Part shown: positions 1-4,401 of the stretch, piece after piece
Layout of the letters: every line of letters begins with the position of its first letter
How positions within the stretch are numbered: position 1 is the stretch's first letter
NCBI GenBank assembly: GCA_030042885.1
Contig: JASHYW010000322.1
Span: 1 to 5,144, forward strand
DNA: 5,144 bases
Reading direction: 5' to 3'
From: Streptosporangiaceae bacterium
Lineage (GTDB): Bacteria; Actinomycetota; Actinomycetes; Streptosporangiales; Streptosporangiaceae
Program-made: the position numbers and the translations under genes
Notes under the pieces: generated by a model
Databases searched by the model: none
What the model saw: only the letters and a program-made list of their open reading frames with translations
Told to the model about the DNA's origin: nothing

Positions 1-33
1 GGGGTCTCCTCCACGTCACCAGCTAAGCCGAAC

Positions 34-75
34 CTATCGAGGGCCGGGTGGGGCGCGCGATCGCGGCCCCGATAG
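34..75. repeat. Strong stem-loop just upstream of the DUF5996 gene
   Basis: CTATCG (34-39) pairs with CGATAG (70-75), and after one bulged A (40) GGGCC (41-45) pairs with GGCCC (65-69). This gives an 11-bp stem over a 19-base loop that itself holds the perfect palindrome CGCGATCGCG (56-65, overlapping the stem by one base). The structure ends ten bases before the ATG at 86. There is no T-run after it on the + strand, so it is not a classical intrinsic terminator. It may end transcription of a gene to the left, act as a 5' leader structure, or be an operator. The pairing is seen directly; the role is unknown. Confidence 0.55.
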
Positions 76-85
76 CCTGCTAACC

Positions 86-1006
86 ATGGTCTCAGCCTGG
101 CCCGCGGTTTCATATGACCAGTGGCGCGGGACCTGTGACACGCTGCACGCGCACACCCAGGTCCTCGGCAAGCTGGCGGCCAGGCTCGCGCCGCCGGAAC
201 CCCAGCTGCAGCACGCCGCGCTCCGCCTGACCGCGCGCGGCTGGGAGACGGCGCCGCTGCCCGCACCCGACGGCTCGGGCGCGCTGGTGGTCGCGCTCGA
301 CCTGCACCGGCACGAGGCGGTGGTCGAGCATAGCGCCGGGCGGGCCGAACGCGCCGCGCTGACCCCGCACCGGCCGGTCGGCGAGGTGACGCGGGAGGTC
401 CTGGCCGCGGTCCGCGCCCTGGGCGGACCGGTCGAGATCGACCCGACGCCGCAGGAAGTCCCCTGGACCGTGCCGCTGGACCAGGACTCCGAGCACGCCC
501 ACTACGACCCGGGCGAGGTCGCCGATTACTTGGCCGCGGCGACCCAGGCCGCGCTGGTCCTGGCCGCGTACCGTGCGCCCTACCGCGGGCGCTCGACACC
601 GGTCAACGCCTGGTGGGGCTCGTTCGACCTGGCCGTGAGCCTGTTCTCCGGGCAGCCGGCCGATCCGCCGTCGGATGACTTCATCATGCGCAATGCCATG
701 GACTCGCAGGAGGTCGCCGTCGGCTGGTGGCCCGGCGACGCCCGCTACGCCAAGGCCGCGTTTTACGCCTACGCGCACCCGGCCGAAGAGGGCTTCGCGG
801 GCGCTAACCTGTCCCCGGCCGTGGCCCGCTGGGATCCGGCCCTGGGCGAGTACATCCTGGACTGGGACGACGTGCGGTCGGACCCGGATCCCCGGGCTGC
901 GGTGCTGGCGTTCGCCCGGGCGGCCTTCCGGCACGCCTGCGCCGTGTGCCGGTGGGACGTGACGCTGGCGGCCAGCGCCGAGGGCAAGCCGCCGCCGGTC
1001 AGGTAA
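86..1006 (+). CDS. DUF5996 family protein, full length
   Basis: A 306-residue protein of the DUF5996 family, whose biochemical function is not established. It starts with the family pattern: W5-P, the segment TLHAHTQVLGKL (19-30) and LTARGWETAPLP (48-59). The central WWGSFDLAVSLFSG (176-189) follows, then the C-terminal half with IMRNAMDSQEV (200-210), the WWPGD turn (214-218), AFYAYAHPAEEGF (225-237) and LGEYILDWDDVRS (253-265). No signal peptide or membrane segment is visible, so it is probably cytosolic. Odd point: the family usually has a His-Trp-Trp near residue 43, and here it reads H43-A-A. The ATG at 86 puts the conserved Trp at position 5 as expected, but no Shine-Dalgarno sequence precedes it. 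A TAnnnT box at 73-78 would allow a leaderless transcript starting at the ATG. The 3' end overlaps the remnant of a methyltransferase gene on the other strand by a few bases. The family call is from memory of the consensus. Confidence 0.9.
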   Translation: MVSAWPAVSYDQWRGTCDTLHAHTQVLGKLAARLAPPEPQLQHAALRLTARGWETAPLPAPDGSGALVVALDLHRHEAVVEHSAGRAERAALTPHRPVGEVTREVLAAVRALGGPVEIDPTPQEVPWTVPLDQDSEHAHYDPGEVADYLAAATQAALVLAAYRAPYRGRSTPVNAWWGSFDLAVSLFSGQPADPPSDDFIMRNAMDSQEVAVGWWPGDARYAKAAFYAYAHPAEEGFAGANLSPAVARWDPALGEYILDWDDVRSDPDPRAAVLAFARAAFRHACAVCRWDVTLAASAEGKPPPVR

Positions 1007-1262
1007 CCGCCGCGATCACCGTCCACGCCATCGCGCTGACCTCGAACGCCGCGGGGTCGAGCTCGCGCACGGCCTGCCAGAAGACGGTCAGCGGGCCCTT
1101 CCCGCCCGCGTGGTCCCACACGCAGGCGCCGGCCAGCCCGCCTGGCCGACTCCGATGGTTCGACCGCGGACACCGCGTCCGGGCCGAGCCGACTCGCCAG
1201 TTCGGCCGTCAGCGCGCCCGGCCCGCACCCCACATCCAGGGCCCGCTGCCCCCGGCGCACCT
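999..1262 (-). pseudogene. Decayed class I SAM-dependent methyltransferase with internal deletions
   Basis: Three conserved blocks of one methyltransferase are found in order on the minus strand. Block 1 (about 1262-1150) reads GQRALDVGCGPGALTAEL and continues to SAVEPSE: this is motif I, the SAM-binding glycine loop, with the acidic residue after strand 2. Block 2 (1151-1047) is in the next frame and reads RPGGLAGACVWDHAGG, then GPLTVFWQAVRELDP, the region after motif IV in this family. Block 3 (1046-999) reads FEVSAMAWTV and ends at TGA (1001-999), resembling the usual C-terminus of such enzymes. The stretch normally between blocks 1 and 2 and the substrate-binding stretch between blocks 2 and 3 are absent, as is the N-terminus. 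The frame changes near 1146-1155. A working enzyme is not possible. Its stop lies inside the last codons of the DUF5996 gene on the opposite strand, so the ancestral genes probably converged there. Confidence 0.6.
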
Positions 1263-1263
1263 G

Positions 1264-1374
1264 CCGGTCAGACGAGACCACCTCATGCGGGCTGTAGTGC
1301 TCAGCAGCCCAGACCGACTTCCCCGATCCGGACGGCCCGACCAGCACTACGAGCGCGGGATCGGGTAGCGTCAC
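1264..1374 (-). pseudogene. N-terminal fragment of a P-loop kinase (polynucleotide-kinase-like)
   Basis: From a GTG at 1374 the minus strand encodes VTLPDPALVVLVGPSGSGKS (first 20 residues), with a perfect Walker A motif, GPSGSGKS. It continues WAAEHYSPHEVVSSDR, the segment that follows the P-loop in polynucleotide-kinase-type AAA ATPases and ends in the Ser-Asp-Arg typical of that family. After this Arg (1264) the similarity stops, and the reading frame runs directly into the motif I block of a methyltransferase. The Walker B region, lid and remainder are missing. About 37 residues remain of a protein normally at least four times longer. No good ribosome binding site precedes the GTG. The most likely reading is the 5' stub of a gene fused by deletion to a downstream neighbour. 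A genuine small fusion protein is much less likely because the methyltransferase part is itself broken. Confidence 0.55.
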
Positions 1375-1440
1375 AGCCGCTGTCGGTTGCACACCCCAAG
1401 CTTGGCAGACCCATACGCCAGCGGCTGGAAGGGAAGACGA
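1375..1440. promoter_or_regulatory. Short divergent gap with nested inverted repeats
   Basis: This 66-base gap lies between the kinase stub (leftward) and the SRPBCC gene (rightward). CAGCCGCTG (1374-1382) and its reverse complement CAGCGGCTG (1419-1427) enclose a perfect 10-bp palindrome, CCAAGCTTGG (1396-1405). TTGCAC (1387-1392) and CATACG (1412-1417), 19 bases apart, are a possible weak promoter for the + strand gene, and the palindrome would sit between them, where a repressor could bind. The repeats are seen directly; promoter and operator roles are guesses. AHSA1-type genes are often paired with ArsR-family regulators, but no regulator gene is visible here. Confidence 0.35.
1427..1436 (+). 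promoter_or_regulatory. Ribosome binding site fixing the SRPBCC start
   Basis: A GGAAGGGAAG purine run ends four bases before the ATG at 1441, with core GGAAGG at a normal distance. It supports ATG 1441 over an in-frame TTG at 1387, whose extra 18 codons show no family similarity and run through the inverted repeats of the intergenic gap. Confidence 0.75.
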
Positions 1441-1911
1441 ATGAACCAGGCAACCAAGCACGACATCACCATCTCGCGCACCTTTGACGCACCGCGCGAA
1501 CTGGTCTACCGGGCTTTCGTCGACCCCGACCAGCTATGCGAATGGTACGGACCGGCCGGGTTCTCAGTGCCGTGCGAGACGGTGCAGATCGACGCCCGGC
1601 CCGGCGGTTTCCAGCGTTTCGTGATGACGAACGTCGAAGACCCGAGTGGCCGCTACCAGGTCGACGTGACCTTCAGCGAGGTGGTCGAGAATGAGCTGCT
1701 GGCCGGTCACCAGGGTGTCGAGCGGATCGGCGTCGCCAGGCCAGCCGCCAGGTCCAGGTTCCGACTGGAGTTCCTCGAGGAGGCGAACGGCAAGACCCGG
1801 CTTGAGCTGCGGCAAGGCCCGTTCACCGAGGAGGTGGGCCAAGACGCCAAGGCGCGCTGGGAGAGCTCGTTCACGAATCTGGATTCACTGTTGCGGCGAT
1901 CTTTGCAGTGA
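1441..1911 (+). CDS. SRPBCC domain protein, AHSA1 (Hsp90 ATPase activator homolog) type
   Basis: A 156-residue single-domain protein of the START/SRPBCC fold, AHSA1-like branch, the usual length for the family. Family marks in order are the first strand ITISRTFDAPRELVYRAFVDP (9-29), the WYGPAGFSVP segment (35-44) that matches the family's W-[WY]-G-P-x-G-F, the PGGFQRFVM turn (54-62) and YQVDVTFSEVVENELL (72-87). The near-invariant LRQGPFTEE (123-131) follows, with a C-terminal amphipathic helix WESSFTNLDSLL (140-151). The fold forms a hydrophobic pocket for a small ligand. Bacterial members are cytosolic, and most have no known ligand despite the eukaryotic name. The pocket-lining region 88-106 is richer in Gly and Arg than in relatives I can recall. 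It stands alone, with its own leader, and converges on the acyl-CoA synthetase gene with six bases between stops. The family assignment is firm; the function is not known. Confidence 0.93.
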   Translation: MNQATKHDITISRTFDAPRELVYRAFVDPDQLCEWYGPAGFSVPCETVQIDARPGGFQRFVMTNVEDPSGRYQVDVTFSEVVENELLAGHQGVERIGVARPAARSRFRLEFLEEANGKTRLELRQGPFTEEVGQDAKARWESSFTNLDSLLRRSLQ

Positions 1912-1924
1912 GGGGCACTAGCCC
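1912..1924. other. Minimal convergent junction with a small hairpin
   Basis: Only six bases separate the TGA of the SRPBCC gene (1909-1911) from the last base of the TAG of the opposing synthetase gene (1920-1918). GGGC (1913-1916) and GCCC (1921-1924) could form a 4-bp hairpin around ACTA. It is too short and lacks a T-run for a confident intrinsic terminator, so the two transcripts probably overlap into each other's 3' ends. Confidence 0.3.
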
Positions 1925-3435
1925 AGGGCGCTGCGGATTATCTTGCCGACGTGGTTGCGAGGTAGCGCCGCGAGCTGGAACACCCGCTTGGGGCACTTGT
2001 ACCCGGCCAGCCGGGTGCGGGCATGCGCGATCAGGGCGGCCTCATCGAACCCGTGCCCGTCCCGCAGCACCACCCAGGCGGTCACCTGCTCACCCCACCG
2101 CCGGTGCGGGACACCCGCCACCGCGGCCTCGGCCACCGACGGATGATCCTCCAGTACGATCTCGACCTCGCGCGGGTAGACGTTCAGCCCGCCGGTAATG
2201 ATCGTCTCCTTGGTGCGGCCGCGGATCCTCAGGTGCCCGGTAGCCGGGTCCACGGCCCCGATATCGCCGGTACGGAACCAGCCGTCGGCTGTGAAGGCGG
2301 CCACGGTGGCGGCCGCGTCGTGCCAGTAGCCCGCGAAGACCTGCGGCCCGCGAAGCTGGATCTCGCCGTCCGTACCCGGGTCCGCGTCGCCACCGGCGGC
2401 CCGGATCCTGGCTAGCACGCCGGGCAGCGGCACCCCCACCGTGTCGCCGCGCGGATCGTCGATGGGGTTGGAGACGTCCAGCCCGCTCTCGGTCGTGCCG
2501 TACCTGATCAGCGGCATGCGGCCCAGGACCGTGGTCAGCCGCTCGGCCAGGGCCAGGCTCAGCGGAGCCGAGCCGCAGACCGCCAGCCGTAGGCCCGACA
2601 GCCCGGCGGCGGTGATCTCAGCGTCCATCAGGGCCTGGTAGATGGTGGGCACCGCGAACAGCACGGTGGCCCGGGTCTCCTCGATCGTCCGCACCAGGTC
2701 GGCGGGGGCGAACCGGGACCGGATATGCACCGTGCCGCCCGCGATCAGTGCCGCGTGCACGCCGCTGAGGCCGTGCTGGTGATACAGCGGCAGTGTGTGC
2801 GTGAGCATGTCGTCCGGGCTCCACCGCCAGGCCGCCATCGCCGAGCGGATCGAGGCCGCGAGCTGGCCGTGCGTCAGCGGCACGCCCTTGGGCGTGCCCG
2901 TCGTGCCCGAGGTGTACGCAAGCAGTGCGACGTCCCGCGGGCCGACCGCGATCCCAGTCGCCGGGCTCGGGTCCTCGGGCAGCGTCCGGACGTCGGCCAC
3001 CAGCAGGGGTTCAGGCCCGGCACCCAGCCCGGCCAGCAACCTGCCCGGCTCAGCATCGGCGAAGGCCACCACCGCGCCCGAGTCGGCGAGCAGGTGCCCG
3101 AGCTCAGCGGACGTATAGCCCGGGTTGGCCAGCACCACCACCGCGCCGGCCCGCAGCGCACCCAGGTAGCACCGCACGAACCCGATGCTGGTGCCCGCCG
3201 CGAGCAGCACCCGGTCCCCGGGCCGCACCCGGCGCGCCAGCCAGCCCGCTACCCGCGCAGCCCCGTCGTCGAGCTCAGCGTGAGTCACCGGCTCGCCGTC
3301 GACGGTGACCGCGACCCGGTCCGGTACCGCCGCCGCAGACGCGGCGGCCAGCCTCGGGATGGTGTCCTCGGCCAGTTCCACGGCGAACGCGGGCACGTCC
3401 GCGACCCCGGGCAGGTGCTGGCGCCAGCCCGTCAT
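1918..3435 (-). CDS. AMP-forming acyl-CoA synthetase (class I adenylate-forming ligase)
   Basis: A 505-residue ligase that activates a carboxylic acid with ATP to an acyl-adenylate and transfers it to CoA. All core motifs are present: the phosphate loop YTSGTTGTPKG (174-184), LPLYHQHG (215-222), CGSAPLS (287-293), RYGTTESG (311-318), the hinge region GWFRTGD (385-391) and IRGRTKE (404-410), GGLNVYPREVE (415-425), and the catalytic lysine K498 in GKIIRSALG. The layout around 203-243 and the VSNP...GVPLPGV stretch (321-340) resemble malonyl-CoA synthetases of the MatB/ACSF3 branch. Arg311 and Ser289 fall where MatB binds its second carboxylate, so a small polar or dicarboxylic acid is possible. 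The start is ATG 3435, which has AGGAG six bases ahead; a TTG at 3483 would overlap the crotonase gene and adds 16 residues with no family match. It follows the crotonase gene by 29 bp, so the two are co-transcribed. By context it supplies the CoA ester for the neighbouring oxidation pathway. Substrate is unproven. Confidence 0.95.
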   Translation of the reverse strand: MTGWRQHLPGVADVPAFAVELAEDTIPRLAAASAAAVPDRVAVTVDGEPVTHAELDDGAARVAGWLARRVRPGDRVLLAAGTSIGFVRCYLGALRAGAVVVLANPGYTSAELGHLLADSGAVVAFADAEPGRLLAGLGAGPEPLLVADVRTLPEDPSPATGIAVGPRDVALLAYTSGTTGTPKGVPLTHGQLAASIRSAMAAWRWSPDDMLTHTLPLYHQHGLSGVHAALIAGGTVHIRSRFAPADLVRTIEETRATVLFAVPTIYQALMDAEITAAGLSGLRLAVCGSAPLSLALAERLTTVLGRMPLIRYGTTESGLDVSNPIDDPRGDTVGVPLPGVLARIRAAGGDADPGTDGEIQLRGPQVFAGYWHDAAATVAAFTADGWFRTGDIGAVDPATGHLRIRGRTKETIITGGLNVYPREVEIVLEDHPSVAEAAVAGVPHRRWGEQVTAWVVLRDGHGFDEAALIAHARTRLAGYKCPKRVFQLAALPRNHVGKIIRSALG

Positions 3436-3441
3436 GCTCCA

Positions 3442-3446
3442 CTCCT
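3442..3446 (-). promoter_or_regulatory. Ribosome binding site of the acyl-CoA synthetase
   Basis: AGGAG on the minus strand stands six bases upstream of ATG 3435, inside the 29-bp gap after the crotonase stop. It decides the start in favour of ATG 3435. Confidence 0.75.
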
Positions 3447-3464
3447 GGTAGCCGCCCACGGAGG

Positions 3465-4241
3465 TCAGTCCGTCACGGGCCAACCGAGTCCGGGCTGCGT
3501 CCGAACTGGGGTACTACCAGTCAAGCGCGCCCAGGCGGCCCGGTTGACCTCGCGTTCGGCGCGAAGCCGGTCGAGCAGCCCGCCGGCCGCCATGACCTCC
3601 TTGACCCCGGCCGCCGACCCTCGCACGGCCAGTTCCTCGGCGATCTGCTCGGCGTCCCGTTCCGGGTCATCGGTGATCCGGTTGACCAGCCCGAGGGCGA
3701 GTGCCTCGGCGGCCTGCACCCAGCGGCCGGTCAGCACCAGGTCCATGGCCGCGGCCCGGCCGACCAGATCGGGTAGGAGCCAGGCGCCCACCGCCAGCCC
3801 GGGGCCGGGCGGGCCGATCCAGCGCAGCCGCGCACCCGGGCCCGCGATCCGCAGGTCCGACGCGGCCGCCAGCTGCGCGCCGCCGCCCACCGCGGCCCCC
3901 GTGATCACCGAGATCACCGGTCCCGGTCTGGTGATCATCGTTTCGCAGCAGTCGTAGATCAGATCGGAGATGATGGATCGTTCGGCATCAGAAATGGTGA
4001 GATCCGCCCCCGCGCTGAATACTTGCGGGTCGGCGCTGCCGAGCAGGATGGGCGTCCCGGGTTCAGCGGCGATCGCGTTGCGGACCGCCACCATCAGGTC
4101 CACGTCAAGCGCGTTGCGCCGTTCCGGCCGGGCCAGCCGCAGCCACCGGTACCCCGCCGGGCGGTGCTCGATCATCAGGTGCGGGTGCTCTACTATCCCA
4201 CTCGCCTCCGGGGCCCCGCCCACCTCCCCATCCCCTTTCAC
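3465..4241 (-). CDS. Enoyl-CoA hydratase/isomerase (crotonase) superfamily protein with altered active site
   Basis: A crotonase-fold protein of 258 residues from GTG 4241 (236 if ATG 4175 is used). It has the entry [13 protein letters not shown] (34-46), the first oxyanion-hole segment FSAGADL (75-81), the second one [16 protein letters not shown] (118-133), and the family's [22 protein letters not shown] (168-189). The two glutamates of classical enoyl-CoA hydratase (rat Glu144, Glu164) are missing. The first position is Gln123, and the FGxPE motif is replaced by [10 protein letters not shown] (139-148), also shortened. Binding of an acyl-CoA thioester and oxyanion stabilisation should still work, so another crotonase reaction, such as thioester or lactone hydrolysis, isomerisation or C-C cleavage, is more likely than hydration. 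GTG 4241 is preferred for its AAGGAAG ribosome site, but residues 1-20 use atypical codons, so ATG 4175 remains open. It is first gene of an operon with the ligase and divergent from the molybdenum hydroxylase gene. Confidence 0.92.
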   Translation of the reverse strand: MKGDGEVGGAPEASGIVEHPHLMIEHRPAGYRWLRLARPERRNALDVDLMVAVRNAIAAEPGTPILLGSADPQVFSAGADLTISDAERSIISDLIYDCCETMITRPGPVISVITGAAVGGGAQLAAASDLRIAGPGARLRWIGPPGPGLAVGAWLLPDLVGRAAAMDLVLTGRWVQAAEALALGLVNRITDDPERDAEQIAEELAVRGSAAGVKEVMAAGGLLDRLRAEREVNRAAWARLTGSTPVRTQPGLGWPVTD

Positions 4242-4245
4242 TACG

Positions 4246-4252
4246 CTTCCTT
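4246..4252 (-). promoter_or_regulatory. Candidate ribosome binding site of the crotonase gene
   Basis: AAGGAAG on the minus strand, with AGGA six bases before GTG 4241. The alternative start ATG 4175 has no comparable site, although the codons between the two starts look less like coding sequence than the rest of the gene. Confidence 0.5.
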
Positions 4253-4255
4253 GCT

Positions 4256-4315
4256 TGCCTGGCCGCCTGCGGCGGCGGGCCCTCGTCGCTCGTTCCTCGC
4301 TCCTCAGTCCAGGCA
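4256..4315. repeat. Folded GC-rich intergenic element with direct repeats
   Basis: TGCCTGG (4256-4262) and CCAGGCA (4309-4315) are inverted copies. They enclose a hairpin of GCCGCC (4262-4267) and GGCGGC (4271-4276) around TGC; the two stems share base 4262, so they cannot both be complete. They also enclose a tract with TCGCTC repeated at 11-base spacing (4286-4291 and 4297-4302). On the minus strand it is a purine-rich GAGCGA repeat in the leader of the crotonase gene. It looks like a dispersed intergenic palindromic element rather than coding sequence. Whether other copies exist in the genome cannot be seen here. Confidence 0.4.
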
Positions 4316-4348
4316 GCGCCGCGCCCCTTCGGCTCGCGGGGGAGGCCG

Positions 4349-4356
4349 AGACGTCT
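4349..4356. repeat. 8-bp palindrome AGACGTCT
   Basis: A perfect 8-bp palindrome centred 15 bp to the left of the TGGTATACCA palindrome. It could be an accessory half of a two-site operator or chance; palindromes of this length are not rare. Confidence 0.25.
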
Positions 4357-4359
4357 GAA

Positions 4360-4375
4360 ATATGGTATACCAAAT
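4360..4375. promoter_or_regulatory. Putative GntR/FadR-type operator TGGTATACCA
   Basis: A perfect 10-bp palindrome (4363-4372) extended by AT...AT on both sides (4360-4375), with one mismatched pair. It is the only AT-rich spot in the region and stands between the divergent crotonase-ligase and molybdenum hydroxylase units, 30 bases from the GTG of the latter. The pattern TGGT...ACCA is typical of operators of GntR-superfamily repressors, including FadR-subfamily regulators of acid catabolism, and the GTATAC core resembles the MatR site as I remember it. Probable -10 elements of both units would overlap it (TATACC on the + strand, CATATT on the minus strand), so one repressor could shut both. 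No regulator gene is in the window. Confidence 0.6.
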
Positions 4376-4386
4376 GGACCGGGACC

Positions 4387-4393
4387 TGAGGAG
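4387..4393 (+). promoter_or_regulatory. Ribosome binding site fixing the GTG start of the FAD subunit
   Basis: TGAGGAG lies eight bases before GTG 4402. It supports this GTG as start; the ATG at 4374 is in another frame. Confidence 0.75.
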
Positions 4394-4401
4394 CCAGCCA
4401 G

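Noticed and set aside
110..934. A 274-codon minus-strand frame opposite the DUF5996 gene
   Set aside because: Arg/Gly-rich low-complexity translation with no family match; the + strand carries the conserved protein.
769..1461. A single 230-codon minus-strand gene covering the kinase stub and methyltransferase block
   Set aside because: Only its middle part shows homology; it changes to meaningless Arg-rich sequence after the frame break near 1150 and then runs antisense through the DUF5996 gene.
1912..1924. GGGC-ACTA-GCCC hairpin as an intrinsic terminator between the convergent genes
   Set aside because: Only four base pairs and no T-run on either strand.
2023..2415. A 130-codon + strand frame opposite the 3' part of the synthetase gene
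   Set aside because: Shadow of the synthetase frame; no ribosome site and no recognisable domain.
2725..3957. A 410-codon open frame on the + strand opposite the synthetase and crotonase genes
   Set aside because: The protein is Arg/Pro/Gly/His-rich with no domain; it is the antisense shadow of two genes with clear motifs in a GC-rich genome.
4242..4373. N-terminal extension of the crotonase to a TTG at 4373
   Set aside because: The extra 44 residues are an Arg-rich stretch without similarity, start inside the palindrome and cross the repeat element; the resulting length is over that of the family.
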